From contig CAVVVP010000010.1 of assembly GCA_963751695.1 (NCBI GenBank), positions 62,001 through 126,000 of the forward strand: a DNA stretch of 64,000 nucleotides, written 5' to 3'. The position numbers and the translations under genes are program-made. This document shows, in pieces, positions 50,992 to 59,937 of this stretch. Every line of letters begins with the position of its first letter. The first letter of the stretch is position 1. The DNA is from SZUA-22 sp963751695 (GTDB taxonomy: Bacteria; Bacteroidota; Ignavibacteria; Ignavibacteriales; Melioribacteraceae). Under the pieces are notes generated by a model. That model saw only the letters and a program-made list of their open reading frames with translations, searched no databases and was not told the origin of the DNA.

Positions 50992-52614
50992 TTATTCTTC
51001 AGTTACCAAAACAGCATTTGATGGTATCTCCGGTTTCACTAATAAAACTCGTTCTTTCATAATAGATACTTTGCCAGGTTCCATACCTTTTTTCTTACGG
51101 ACATATTTTCCAAAAGTGTAAGCGACTGGAGCAACGGATGCAGTTTTCGCCTTACTGTGAAATGCTGCAATTTGTGCTACGGTTTTAATAATATTTTTTG
51201 GTACACCTTCTTTAACATTATCGACACGTAGCACAACGTGAGAACCCGGTAATCCTCGAGCATGAAACCAGTAATCATTTTGTTTAGCTATTTTTATGGA
51301 TAATAGATCATTACTCTTACTGTCACGTCCAATTAAAACTGTATACTTATCATCAATGAGGTATTGCTTTAACTTTGCATTATAATTCATCTTTTTCTTC
51401 TCACTCTTCACATCTTTTATCTTCAATTCTTTTCTAATAGAAATTAATTCTTTCTTATCATTTGTGTTTTTGAATCGTTGTTCTAATTTCAATAGAGAAT
51501 TAAACCTTTCTTTAGTGTTGCTAAATAAGAATTGTGATTTAGAAAAATTAGTCTTTTCATCTTTGGCTTTCTCAAAATAATAATCAATTGCTTGCTGTGG
51601 AGTATGTTTAGGATTTATCTGAATTCTTACAATTTCTCCATCATCATTAACTAATTCTAAAATATCTTTTCCCTTTACTATTAAAGATCGATTTAGCAAG
51701 AGTAAATTCGCAGTTTTATAGTAATCTTCACTTCTATCTCCATTTTCAATTCTTCCTGTTAACTTATTCAGTTTATTACTCAGCTTGCTCAATTCTTTTG
51801 AGATTACCTTTTCAATTTCCTTTGTATAATTTTGTTTTATATCAGCAGTATAGTAAGTCGATAAGAAATATTTTATAGCGGAATTATAATCCTTAAATAT
51901 TTTAACTTCTTTAACATTATTCAGAAGTTGAAATGTCTCTGGGATCATCCTAAGCTTATTTTCGGAATCATCGAATAATACTTTTATTTTTCCTTTGTAC
52001 AGCTCTGATAATATTTTATGGAATTCATTTTCTATTACAGCTTTCTTATTTACTCTACTGGAAAGTTCATGAATAATTTCTTTAGCTATATATGAATACT
52101 CATTTCGTATTGTTTTTTGATCAAAACCATCAAAGAAAGTTTCATTAATATGATGATAAACCGGAGTCTTAATAAATTGGTGTGCATTTATTCTTTTTAG
52201 AATATCATCTTCAGATTTAGATTTTTTGAATTTCTCAACAACAATCTGATCTTGAATAAAATATACATTACTTCTCCCTCCCATCATTGAAAAAACAAGT
52301 TTAGATTTATTTAGATCGATCGATATGATCCTATCGTCTTGAGCAATGCGGAATTCTAATATCTCTTGTGGTAAGGTTAATGCAGTATACTCAATTACAT
52401 TTTTTTTGGCCTTTCTATGCTCATCTTTAATAAATAAGTAGGGTAAAGTGGCCTCTGTAGAAACAACTAAATGTCGATAAGGATTTTGTTCTTCAGGTAT
52501 GGAAAGCATTAACAAGTTTTTATCCTGTGAGAAAATCTCAGTAACTTTTGAACCTTTTAATCTAAAATTGAGTTCAGTTATAGCTCTGTTAAGATAGTAG
52601 TAATTTCTAAGCAT
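50992..52614 (-). CDS. NFACT-family protein (RqcH/fibronectin-binding-like)
   Basis: NFACT proteins such as RqcH extend nascent chains with alanine on stalled 50S subunits. The 540-residue protein starts MLRNYYYLNRAITELNFRLKGS, with the usual N-terminal FbpA domain, a coiled coil at about residues 260-300 (VISKELSKLSNKLNKLTGRI), and the C-terminal NFACT-R domain with DYWFHARGLPGSHVVLRV. The DxWFHARxxPGSHV motif is diagnostic. I place the start at ATG 52614. A longer start to 52656 would be translated from the nagB terminator hairpin. Whether it adds Ala tails needs the residue pattern of true RqcH. Confidence 0.9.
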   Translation of the reverse strand: MLRNYYYLNRAITELNFRLKGSKVTEIFSQDKNLLMLSIPEEQNPYRHLVVSTEATLPYLFIKDEHRKAKKNVIEYTALTLPQEILEFRIAQDDRIISIDLNKSKLVFSMMGGRSNVYFIQDQIVVEKFKKSKSEDDILKRINAHQFIKTPVYHHINETFFDGFDQKTIRNEYSYIAKEIIHELSSRVNKKAVIENEFHKILSELYKGKIKVLFDDSENKLRMIPETFQLLNNVKEVKIFKDYNSAIKYFLSTYYTADIKQNYTKEIEKVISKELSKLSNKLNKLTGRIENGDRSEDYYKTANLLLLNRSLIVKGKDILELVNDDGEIVRIQINPKHTPQQAIDYYFEKAKDEKTNFSKSQFLFSNTKERFNSLLKLEQRFKNTNDKKELISIRKELKIKDVKSEKKKMNYNAKLKQYLIDDKYTVLIGRDSKSNDLLSIKIAKQNDYWFHARGLPGSHVVLRVDNVKEGVPKNIIKTVAQIAAFHSKAKTASVAPVAYTFGKYVRKKKGMEPGKVSIMKERVLLVKPEIPSNAVLVTEE

Positions 52615-52631
52615 AATCGTATAATATAAAA

Positions 52632-52664
52632 AATGCCGAAATATCGAAAGTGACATTCGGCATT
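52632..52664 (-). terminator. terminator after nagB
   Basis: AATGCCGAA (52632-52640) and TTCGGCATT (52656-52664) form a perfect 9-bp stem. On the minus strand it is followed by TTTTATATT. It lies 21 bases past the nagB stop and 18 bases before the NFACT start, so NFACT may be read only by readthrough or from a promoter in the loop region. Confidence 0.75.
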
Positions 52665-52684
52665 AGTACTAAAAATAAGTATGA

Positions 52685-53503
52685 CTAAGCAAATTTTAGT
52701 AATGTTTTGAAATTTAGATTCTTTGACTCGATATCTTTAAAATATTCTGCTGTTCCAACTTTTAGTTCAAATGTTGCAGAATGGTCACAAACAATAATGC
52801 CTTTTGGATGAAGTTGTAAGGCACTGACAGTCCACATATGATTTACTCCTTCCTCAACTACTTTTGAAAGAGCTCTTGCTTTACTATGCCCACTTATGAT
52901 GAGTAAGACTCTTGTAGCAGAGAGAACTGTTCCAACTCCAACTGTAAGAGCTGTGTTTGGAACTTTAGATACATCACCTCCAAAAAATCTAGAATTCGCA
53001 ATTATCGTGTCTTTTGTTAAAGTTTTAACTCGTGTTCTAGATGTTAATGAGGAACCTGGCTCATTAAAAGCAATATGCCCATCCGGTCCAATTCCACCAA
53101 TGAAAAGATTTATTCCATCATATTTATCAATCTTATCCTCATACTTCTGACATTCTTTTACCAGATCTTTAGCATTTCCATTAAGAATGTTTATGTTCCT
53201 TTTGAGAATATCAATATGATTAAAAAAGTTCTCGTACATAAAAGAGTGATAGCTTTCTGGATGATCTTCAGGAATTCCAACATATTCATCCATATTAAAA
53301 GTAACCACATTTCGAAATGAAATAATTCCTTTCTTATGAAGCTTGACAAGTTCTTTATACATTCCAATAGGTGAAGAACCAGTTGGTAATCCAAGAACGA
53401 ATGGTTTATTTTGAGTTGGGTTGAATTTTAATATCTGTCTTGCAACGTAATGCGCAGACCATTTTGATACATTGTCATAGTCTGGTTGAATTATTAGTCT
53501 CAT
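52685..53503 (-). CDS. nagB: glucosamine-6-phosphate deaminase
   Basis: NagB converts glucosamine-6-phosphate to fructose-6-phosphate and ammonia. The 272-residue protein has LGLPTGSSPIGMYKELV, Asp72 in FNMDEYVG, the segment GIGPDGHIAFNEPGSS holding the catalytic Asp, His and Glu, and TVSALQLHPKGIIVCDHSAT. The length is standard and the sequence aligns from residue 1. Together with the GlmU-like gene upstream and the NamZ muramidase elsewhere, it suggests active amino-sugar recycling. A terminator hairpin follows the gene. Confidence 0.96.
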   Translation of the reverse strand: MRLIIQPDYDNVSKWSAHYVARQILKFNPTQNKPFVLGLPTGSSPIGMYKELVKLHKKGIISFRNVVTFNMDEYVGIPEDHPESYHSFMYENFFNHIDILKRNINILNGNAKDLVKECQKYEDKIDKYDGINLFIGGIGPDGHIAFNEPGSSLTSRTRVKTLTKDTIIANSRFFGGDVSKVPNTALTVGVGTVLSATRVLLIISGHSKARALSKVVEEGVNHMWTVSALQLHPKGIIVCDHSATFELKVGTAEYFKDIESKNLNFKTLLKFA

Positions 53504-53532
53504 ATCTACCTCAGTTTCATTCTGCTAAAAAT

Positions 53533-54801
53533 CTATTCTGACATACCTCTTTTTGAACGCTCATTTTTAGTCTGATCATAAGCAAGCTTTAATATAATCT
53601 TTTCATCTTCACTTAGAGTAATATTTCTTCGTGACATAACTTTTTGAGCAACATCAATAGCTTTATCAAAATTAAAAGTTGTTAGACCATCTGCACCACC
53701 CCATGAAAAGGAAGGGATATATTTTTCTGGAAAACCAGATCCAAATACATTCGCCGAAACTCCAACAACAGTGCCGGTATTAAACATTGTGTCGATACCA
53801 CTCTTAGCATGATCACCCATAGTTAATCCAGCCATAGCTTCACCAGTATCAATTTCTACATCATTAATTGTGACCTTTACGTTTCCATAATTATTCTTCA
53901 GGTCACTGTTATTTGTACCGGCACCAATGTTTACCCAAGAGCCAAGATATGCATGACCTAAAAAACCATTATGCTGTTTGTTGGAATATGAATGGAGAAT
54001 TGATTCACCAATTTCACCGCTTATTTTGCAAACTGGCCCTATTGAAGTTTCCCCGTAAATTTTAGCACCTATCTTTATCAGTGCATTTTCTCCGACAAAG
54101 GTTGGCCCCTGTATTACAGTATTGGGAAATACAGTTGCATATTTATCAATAAATATTGGACCTTCTTCTGCATCGAGTACGGCACCTGGTTTAATTTTGG
54201 CGCCTTCTCCAACAAAAATATTATGATCTTCTAAGGTGTGAACACCTTCATATATTTTACCGTTAACTAGCTGTTCTTTACGATTTACTAGTAATTCAAA
54301 GTCTTTGGCAATTTGTTCGGCATTGTTATGAACAAGATTCCATGGGAATGATATTGTGTTTGCTGATATTTCTCTACTATTAAGGGCATCAAATATCTTT
54401 AACGAAAAGAGTTTGTCTAAATTATCTTTTAATAGGGTTAGATTTTTACTAGATATTAATCCAGCAATGAGTTTCTGGTCATCAATTAAAATTTCGTCTT
54501 CACTTAGATCAAGAATTGAGTTAATTATATCATCATCAGTTAATAATGAACCATTAATTATTAGCAGTTTCTTTATTGAGTCACTAAATTCATTAACCAA
54601 ATATTTCGGATTATTACGTTTTACAAAATTGGATAAGAACTTTCTGGTGTGCAGAATTATATTTTTATCCGGAAATCGTTTCTCAATTTTTTTTTGTAAT
54701 GTTAGAATACCACATCTTAGATCATATACTGGCCGAGTGTATGTTAATGGATTTAAATTATGTTGAAATTCATCCTCAAAAATTAAAATATAATCAAACA
54801 T
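53533..54801 (-). CDS. GlmU-like nucleotidyltransferase / left-handed beta-helix acyltransferase
   Basis: This 422-residue protein matches the alternative bacterial GlmU type found in Bacteroidota. The N-terminal half is a diverged nucleotidyltransferase (ILIFEDEFQHNLNPLTYTRPVYDLRCGIL). The C-terminal half is a left-handed beta-helix with hexapeptide repeats and the block GHAYLGSWVNIGAGTNNSDLKNNYGNV, followed by GLTMGDHAKSGIDTMFNTGTVVG. In the family it is proposed to make UDP-GlcNAc from glucosamine-1-phosphate. The usual GlmU G-rich loop is not seen at the N-terminus. It lies 29 bases upstream of nagB on the same strand, fitting amino-sugar metabolism. Confidence 0.85.
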   Translation of the reverse strand: MFDYILIFEDEFQHNLNPLTYTRPVYDLRCGILTLQKKIEKRFPDKNIILHTRKFLSNFVKRNNPKYLVNEFSDSIKKLLIINGSLLTDDDIINSILDLSEDEILIDDQKLIAGLISSKNLTLLKDNLDKLFSLKIFDALNSREISANTISFPWNLVHNNAEQIAKDFELLVNRKEQLVNGKIYEGVHTLEDHNIFVGEGAKIKPGAVLDAEEGPIFIDKYATVFPNTVIQGPTFVGENALIKIGAKIYGETSIGPVCKISGEIGESILHSYSNKQHNGFLGHAYLGSWVNIGAGTNNSDLKNNYGNVKVTINDVEIDTGEAMAGLTMGDHAKSGIDTMFNTGTVVGVSANVFGSGFPEKYIPSFSWGGADGLTTFNFDKAIDVAQKVMSRRNITLSEDEKIILKLAYDQTKNERSKRGMSE

Positions 54802-54825
54802 TAATTACCTCATTTATGAAAATGA

Positions 54826-54845
54826 AAGCCCACAAAAGTGGGCTT
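54826..54845 (-). terminator. terminator after the POT transporter gene
   Basis: AAGCCCAC (54826-54833) and GTGGGCTT (54838-54845) form an 8-bp GC-rich stem with a 4-base loop. On the minus strand TCATTTTCAT follows. It begins 6 bases after the stop of the transporter gene and precedes the GlmU-like gene. Confidence 0.7.
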
Positions 54846-54851
54846 AAAATT

Positions 54852-56498
54852 CTAGTGCGATCCTGTATATTCCTTAACGACACCTCTCAACCACTTTAAT
54901 AAGAAAAATAGAATTATAGCAACTGCAGCTGCAGCTGCACCATTAATTAGGAAATAAATAGCTTTATTTTCTATAGTGATAAATAAACTGGATAATACAC
55001 CAGATAATTTACTCCCAATGGCAGTTGCCAAAAACCATCCACCCATCATCATAGCAGTAAATCGACGCGGGGATAATTTTGATACCAGAGAGAGTCCCAT
55101 CGGACTCAAACATAACTCCCCGAATGTTAACACTCCATACATTGAAATTATCCACAGAGCAGAAACTTTTTCGGCCCCATTATTACCCATGAAAACGGCT
55201 CCAACCATAATCAACATCGAAGATGCAGTAACTACAATACCAAGGACAACTTTCCCAGGTGTCGAAGGTTCCTTTTTTCTTCTTGCTAAAAATGTCCATA
55301 GTGCAACAATCAGTGGAGTTAGGATTATCACAAAAAATGGATTAGCGGATTGAAAAATCTCAGTGTTTAATAATGAAATAGATTCTCCTTCCTTTGGCCA
55401 TTCTTCTTTTGGCAAATTATTCAAATAAGGATGAGGACCGTATTCAATAATTGGATTTCCATTACCATCCAGTATAGGTGCTCCATGCCCATCTAATTTT
55501 TGCGTTTCTTGTAATTCAGACGTTACAGTTTCTGCAAAACCAAGTTCACCGAGAGGGCCTTGCACAACTTTTGGCATTTCACGCGAAGTATAATCATTTG
55601 CCCATAATGTGAGAGCAGATCCGTTTTGATGCAAAATCATAAAGAAAACTGCTCCAGCTAAAAATATAGCGTATAAGGCGCCGAGTCTTCTTTTTTCTTC
55701 CCGATCTCCTTTATTCCAGATCATAAAAAAGTAATAAAGTAAAGGTATACATGCAAAAACAAAAGCGTCAGTTGATTCAGCTAATAGTGGTTCTCCAAAA
55801 ATTAAAGTAGGCAAAAACCATCCAATTAACGCAGCAACTATAGCTGGAAAAAATATTACATAAACAATTTTACTTATTGGAGTATCATCAGCTTTGGCAG
55901 GAGTAATATAATCAACATCCCTTACATGTTTCTGGCCTAGAAAAAACCACAGCAGCCCGACAAACATACCAACACCTGCAAGTGCAAATGCTGCACTCCA
56001 ACCAAAATTATTCCTTAAATATGCTGCAAAAAAATTACAAACAAAAGCCCCAATATTGATACCCATATAGAAAATATTATAACCTGAATCTTTATAGTCC
56101 CTGTATTGATCGGTATCATATAATCTTCCGACAAGAGTAGAAATATTTGGTTTGAAAAAGCCATTGCCAATAATTATAAACAGTAGAGAGAGATAAAATA
56201 TTGGTTCAGCGGACATTGTAAGACCTAAATAACCAAGACCCATTAAGGTACCACCAATAAAAATGGATTTTCGATAACCCAGGAATCGATCTGCTAACAA
56301 ACCCCCTAAAAAAGGTGTCAGGTAAACTAAGGCTATATATGTTCCGTATATTTCAGTTGAATAGGTTCTACTCATTCTCATACCGTCACCGGCAATCATA
56401 TAAAGAGTGAAAATTCCCAGCATTAAATAAAATCCGAACCTTTCCCACATTTCTGTAAAGAAGAGAACTGGTAATCCTTTAGGGTGATTTTTAAACAT
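54852..56498 (-). CDS. POT-family proton-coupled peptide transporter
   Basis: This 548-residue member of the major facilitator family imports di- and tripeptides. It begins HPKGLPVLFFTEMWERFGFYLMLGIFTLYM, the typical helix 1 with ExxERF (here EMWERF). The PTR2 signature follows, YLTPFLGGLLADRFLGYRKSI. A later FYMGINIGAFVCNFFAAYL block covers helices 4 and 5. A long hydrophilic insertion at about residues 310-380 (LDGHGAPILDGNGNPIIEYGPHPY) separates the halves and is longer than in E. coli YdgR, but is common in Bacteroidota homologues. It has its own terminator and is divergent from the PASTA gene. Confidence 0.92.
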   Translation of the reverse strand: MFKNHPKGLPVLFFTEMWERFGFYLMLGIFTLYMIAGDGMRMSRTYSTEIYGTYIALVYLTPFLGGLLADRFLGYRKSIFIGGTLMGLGYLGLTMSAEPIFYLSLLFIIIGNGFFKPNISTLVGRLYDTDQYRDYKDSGYNIFYMGINIGAFVCNFFAAYLRNNFGWSAAFALAGVGMFVGLLWFFLGQKHVRDVDYITPAKADDTPISKIVYVIFFPAIVAALIGWFLPTLIFGEPLLAESTDAFVFACIPLLYYFFMIWNKGDREEKRRLGALYAIFLAGAVFFMILHQNGSALTLWANDYTSREMPKVVQGPLGELGFAETVTSELQETQKLDGHGAPILDGNGNPIIEYGPHPYLNNLPKEEWPKEGESISLLNTEIFQSANPFFVIILTPLIVALWTFLARRKKEPSTPGKVVLGIVVTASSMLIMVGAVFMGNNGAEKVSALWIISMYGVLTFGELCLSPMGLSLVSKLSPRRFTAMMMGGWFLATAIGSKLSGVLSSLFITIENKAIYFLINGAAAAAVAIILFFLLKWLRGVVKEYTGSH

Positions 56499-56656
56499 GA
56501 AAACTCCTTATTTAATGTAAAATACTAAAAGTGATCACTAATCCACTTTCCATAAAAATATGACTATGAAAATATGAATATATCTGCTAATATTAAAATA
56601 TGAACCAAATAATTATATCCGTTGTCAAAGATAGGTTCATTTAATATATTTGAAAA
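56499..56656. promoter_or_regulatory. divergent intergenic region with repeats and palindrome
   Basis: The 158 bases between the divergent POT and PASTA genes hold a perfect palindrome AGTGATCACT (56530-56539). They also hold three copies of AAAATATGA (56555-56563, 56569-56577, 56595-56603) and a pair of inverted 7-mers ATGAACC and GGTTCAT (56600-56606, 56634-56640). The region is AT-rich, so some repeats may be chance. It must carry both promoters; I cannot define them. Confidence 0.35.
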
Positions 56657-57394
56657 ATGAAAATTTTGACTAAAAAGATAATAATAATTCCAGCAATCTT
56701 ACTACTTCTAATAATTGCATCCCTAGTAGTTTTTGATAAAATAGTTATGCCATCAGTTGTAGAAGCACCAGAAGTACAAATGCCGAACGTTATAGGCATA
56801 CAAAAAGAAGAAGCTATAAAGATTTTGCATGACATAAAACTAACTCCAATTGAAGTCGGTCCACGATATGATTCGCGATATGAGGAAGGGGAGATTATTT
56901 TTCAGAAACCATACGAGGGAGTAATGGTTAAGGAGAATCGTAGAGTCTACATTCATGTTAGTGGTGGTGAACCGTTAATTCAAATGCCACAATTAGTTAA
57001 TAAAACATTAAGAGATGCTAGAGTATCTCTTGAACGAATTGGCCTTTTGGTTGGGGAAGTCGAAGAAATACGTTCTGAATTACCTAATGGAATTATAGTT
57101 GAACAAGAATATGATGCTGGGTTTAAATTAGAAAAAGGCGAAACAGTTGATTTGAAAGTTAGTATTGGACCACAGATTGGAATGATAAGAGTTCCAAGTA
57201 TAATTGCTAAATCAGAAAAGGAAGCAGAAAAGATCTTGCGCAGAAATAATTTAAGTTTAGGAAATAAAACTTATCTAAACTCACCAACTTTACTTCCTAA
57301 TACAATTATCAGCCAATATCCTAGTCAGGATGCTTTGGTTGCTATAGGTGATAGTATTGATGTTGTAATTGCTAAAAATCAAGGTAGAGATTAA
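56657..57394 (+). CDS. PASTA-domain membrane protein without kinase
   Basis: This 245-residue protein has one N-terminal membrane helix (IIIIPAILLLLIIASLVVF), then three PASTA domains: VQMPNVIGIQKEEAIKIL (about 40-110), IQMPQLVNKTLRDARVSL (112-180) and IRVPSIIAKSEKEAEKIL (183-240). Each begins with the P-x-V/L and carries the QxP-type ending (QKPYEG, EQEYDAG, QYPSQD). PASTA domains bind cell-wall fragments or muropeptides. No Ser/Thr kinase or penicillin-binding domain is attached. The gene precedes rpe by 2 bases, so the two are co-transcribed. The role is likely periplasmic, but unproven. Confidence 0.88.
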   Translation: MKILTKKIIIIPAILLLLIIASLVVFDKIVMPSVVEAPEVQMPNVIGIQKEEAIKILHDIKLTPIEVGPRYDSRYEEGEIIFQKPYEGVMVKENRRVYIHVSGGEPLIQMPQLVNKTLRDARVSLERIGLLVGEVEEIRSELPNGIIVEQEYDAGFKLEKGETVDLKVSIGPQIGMIRVPSIIAKSEKEAEKILRRNNLSLGNKTYLNSPTLLPNTIISQYPSQDALVAIGDSIDVVIAKNQGRD

Positions 57395-57396
57395 TC

Positions 57397-58053
57397 ATGA
57401 AACTATTGGCTCCTTCATTATTATCAGCTGATTTCTCCAACTTATCTCAGCAAATTCGCTATTCGGAGATTGGAGGTGCTGATATTATTCATTGTGATAT
57501 AATGGATGGTCAGTTTGTCCCTAACATAACTTTCGGCCCATTAGTAGTTAAGGCAGTTAGAAAGGTTACTAAACTTCCAATCGATGTTCATTTAATGATT
57601 AAAGAACCCGATAACCTTATTGAAAAATTCATTTCTGCTGGGGTTGATTATATTTCAGTTCACCAAGAGGAAGTTGTTCACTTGAACAGAACTGTTAATA
57701 GGATTAAAGAATTAGGTGCTAAAGCTGGTGTTGTTCTTAATCCAAGTACTCCATTAAATACTCTTTATGATATTATTGAATATGTGGATTTTATTTTGAT
57801 TATGTCTGTTAATCCGGGATTTGGTGGACAAATCTTTATAGAATCATCAATACAAAAGATTTCAGACTTAGCAATGTTAAGGGAAAAACACAATTTGAGT
57901 TTTAAGATTGAGATTGATGGTGGAATAGATACCAGCAATATTGAGAAAGTATCAGAGGCTGGATGTGATATTTTTGTAGTTGGCTCGTCGATTTTCTCAA
58001 AAGATAATATTTCTGCCGCAACTACTGAATTGAAAAATAAAATATCAACTTAA
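57397..58053 (+). CDS. rpe: ribulose-phosphate 3-epimerase
   Basis: Rpe interconverts ribulose-5-phosphate and xylulose-5-phosphate in the pentose phosphate pathway. The 218-residue TIM barrel has LAPSLLSADFSNLSQQI, the metal ligands in IIHCDIMDGQFVPNITFGP and DVHLMIKEP, VNPGFGGQIFIESSIQKI and FKIEIDGGIDTSNI. All family positions are present and the length is typical. It follows the PASTA gene by 2 bases and precedes folP by about 50 bases, so it belongs to the PASTA-rpe-folP-cdaA transcript. Confidence 0.97.
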   Translation: MKLLAPSLLSADFSNLSQQIRYSEIGGADIIHCDIMDGQFVPNITFGPLVVKAVRKVTKLPIDVHLMIKEPDNLIEKFISAGVDYISVHQEEVVHLNRTVNRIKELGAKAGVVLNPSTPLNTLYDIIEYVDFILIMSVNPGFGGQIFIESSIQKISDLAMLREKHNLSFKIEIDGGIDTSNIEKVSEAGCDIFVVGSSIFSKDNISAATTELKNKIST

Positions 58054-58104
58054 CTCGACCTTATAGATCCCAGCAACTTTTCAACTCACTGTGAATATAA
58101 ATTT

Positions 58105-58926
58105 ATGAAAGATAGCTTTTATCAAAATCTGAAAGAGCAAGATGAAATAAAAGTTATGGGCATACTAAATGTCACTCCAGATTCATTCTCCGATGGTGGG
58201 AAGTATTTCAGTACAGAAAAAGCAACAGAACATGCGATAAGAATGTTGAATGAAGGAGCTGATATAATCGATGTTGGTGGAGAATCTTCCAGACCGGGAG
58301 CAAAACCAATTTCAATCAATGAGGAGTTATCGAGAACCATCCCAGTTATTAAATCCATTCTTAAGTATGACGAATCAAGTGTTATTTCAATTGATACTAT
58401 TAAGCCGGAAGTAGCAGATCTTGCCCTCGAAGCTGGGGCATTGATTATCAATGATATAAGTGGATTTAAAAATAGAACATTACTTAATATTGCTAATAAC
58501 TATGATGCCACTCTAGTGATAATGCATATGAAAGGAACTCCTCTGACTATGCAGCAAAGTCCATCTTATAATAATGTTATTGAAGAAGTTTATAAATATT
58601 TTATGGAAAAAATAAATATTGCAAGAAAATCGGGAATTGAAAAAATTATAATTGATCCGGGAATTGGTTTCGGGAAAACAGTACAAGATAATTTCACTCT
58701 CTTAAAAAGTCTTAAAAAATTTACTAAATTAGAATTACCTATATTAATAGGTGTTTCTAAAAAATCTCTGATTGGTAATCTATTCGATTTACCATTGGAA
58801 GGAAGAGAATTAGTAACATCTATTTTAGAAACATTTGCCGTAAATAAAGGAATAAAAATTATAAGAACGCATAATGTTAAAAATGGAGTTCAATTAAAAA
58901 AACTTCATCAATTATTACGTGATTAA
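58105..58926 (+). CDS. folP: dihydropteroate synthase
   Basis: FolP joins p-aminobenzoate to the pterin pyrophosphate in folate synthesis. The 273-residue protein has both signatures: VMGILNVTPDSFSDGG near residue 18 and IDVGGESSRPGAKPI near 55. It also has ISIDTIKPEVADLALEAGALIINDISG, VIMHMKG, IIDPGIGFGKTVQDNF and the ending IRTHNVKNG. The length and start match other FolP proteins. It lies 6 bases before cdaA; this folP-cdaA order is conserved in Bacteroidota and relatives. It belongs to the same pathway as the folA gene at the left end of the window. Confidence 0.97.
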   Translation: MKDSFYQNLKEQDEIKVMGILNVTPDSFSDGGKYFSTEKATEHAIRMLNEGADIIDVGGESSRPGAKPISINEELSRTIPVIKSILKYDESSVISIDTIKPEVADLALEAGALIINDISGFKNRTLLNIANNYDATLVIMHMKGTPLTMQQSPSYNNVIEEVYKYFMEKINIARKSGIEKIIIDPGIGFGKTVQDNFTLLKSLKKFTKLELPILIGVSKKSLIGNLFDLPLEGRELVTSILETFAVNKGIKIIRTHNVKNGVQLKKLHQLLRD

Positions 58927-58932
58927 TGCTTA

Positions 58933-59757
58933 ATGTTTGAAATTTTCAAAATAGGATTTTTGTCATTTACCTTTCTTGATTTGGTTGATATTGCCCTAGT
59001 ATCTTTTATTGTTTACAAAGTTTATCAAATAATAAAAGGAACAATAGCAGCACAGATCTTTCTCGGACTAGTAATAGTTCTTCTTTTTTCATTTATTGCT
59101 CAAGCTGGAAATCTTAAAGCTTTGGGCTGGTTACTGAAATTGGTTACAGATATTTGGGTAATAGCCTTTATAATTCTGTTCCAACCTGAAATAAGAAGGT
59201 TTTTAACAGTACTTGGTAAAAGGCCGTTCACTGCAAAATATTTTAAAGGTATCCAATCAGAAGAATCCGTTTCTGATATTTTGACGGATGCTGCATTTGA
59301 ACTATCGCAGCACCAACATGGTGCATTAATAGTGATTGAAAGAAGTGTTGGAATTAAAACTTTTATTGATACTGGGCAGACTATTAACGCAAAGGTAAGT
59401 GTAAATTTATTAAGATCGATTTTCTACCCACGTTCTCCATTTCATGATGGGGCAGTTGTACTGCAAAATGATATTGTGGTTGCTGCTGGCTGCACACTGC
59501 CGATGTCAAGCAGTTCGACATTCGAAAAAACAACATTGGGGATGAGGCATAGAGCTGGAGTTGGTATAACGGAACAATCGGATGTATTAAGTTTAATAGT
59601 TTCTGAAGAAACTGGTAGTATTTCGGTTGCAGAAGATGGAAAACTGACTAGAGGTCTATCAAGAGAATCCTTAAGAAAGCTTCTGACAAAGAAAATGGAA
59701 CCAGAAAAACCAAAAAGTATTAAAGGATTGTTCGATTTCTTTAAGAAAAAGAATTAG
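58933..59757 (+). CDS. cdaA: diadenylate cyclase CdaA
   Basis: CdaA makes the second messenger cyclic di-AMP from two ATP at the membrane. The 274-residue protein has three N-terminal membrane helices (residues 10-85), ending near IAFIILFQPEIRRFLTVLG. The DAC domain follows, with HGALIVIERSVGIKTF, the catalytic motif FHDGAVVLQNDIVVAAGC, and the second motif GMRHRAGVGITEQSD. The DGA and RHR residues are intact, so the enzyme should be active. The C-terminus is basic. It follows folP by 6 bases. No CdaR (YbbR) gene is next to it, unlike in Firmicutes. Confidence 0.95.
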   Translation: MFEIFKIGFLSFTFLDLVDIALVSFIVYKVYQIIKGTIAAQIFLGLVIVLLFSFIAQAGNLKALGWLLKLVTDIWVIAFIILFQPEIRRFLTVLGKRPFTAKYFKGIQSEESVSDILTDAAFELSQHQHGALIVIERSVGIKTFIDTGQTINAKVSVNLLRSIFYPRSPFHDGAVVLQNDIVVAAGCTLPMSSSSTFEKTTLGMRHRAGVGITEQSDVLSLIVSEETGSISVAEDGKLTRGLSRESLRKLLTKKMEPEKPKSIKGLFDFFKKKN

Positions 59758-59937
59758 TTTAAAACTGCCGAACAAGTACTTATTTAATAGCTTCTAAGTT
59801 ACTTCACTTTTAATATAAAAAGTTTGCATTCCGTACTTAATTCATTTGATGGTCTAGGATAAAATCCTAAATAGTTTGCGAGGATTTAATTAAATTTATT
59901 AAATTAAATAACCTTTATAATAATAGAAGGTGACAAT
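59758..59937 (+). promoter_or_regulatory. intergenic region before the UPF0173 gene
   Basis: This 180-base AT-rich gap contains a short hairpin TAGGAT-AAA-ATCCTA (59855-59869). It also has an inverted repeat ATTTAATT (59884-59891) and AATTAAAT (59902-59909) just before the Shine-Dalgarno sequence GAAGG. I see no gene, RNA motif or clear promoter boxes. The hairpins may reflect base composition. Confidence 0.25.

Noticed and set aside
52615..52656. Longer N-terminus for the NFACT gene
   Set aside because: The extra residues come from the nagB terminator hairpin, and MLRNYYYLNR at 52614 is the typical family start.
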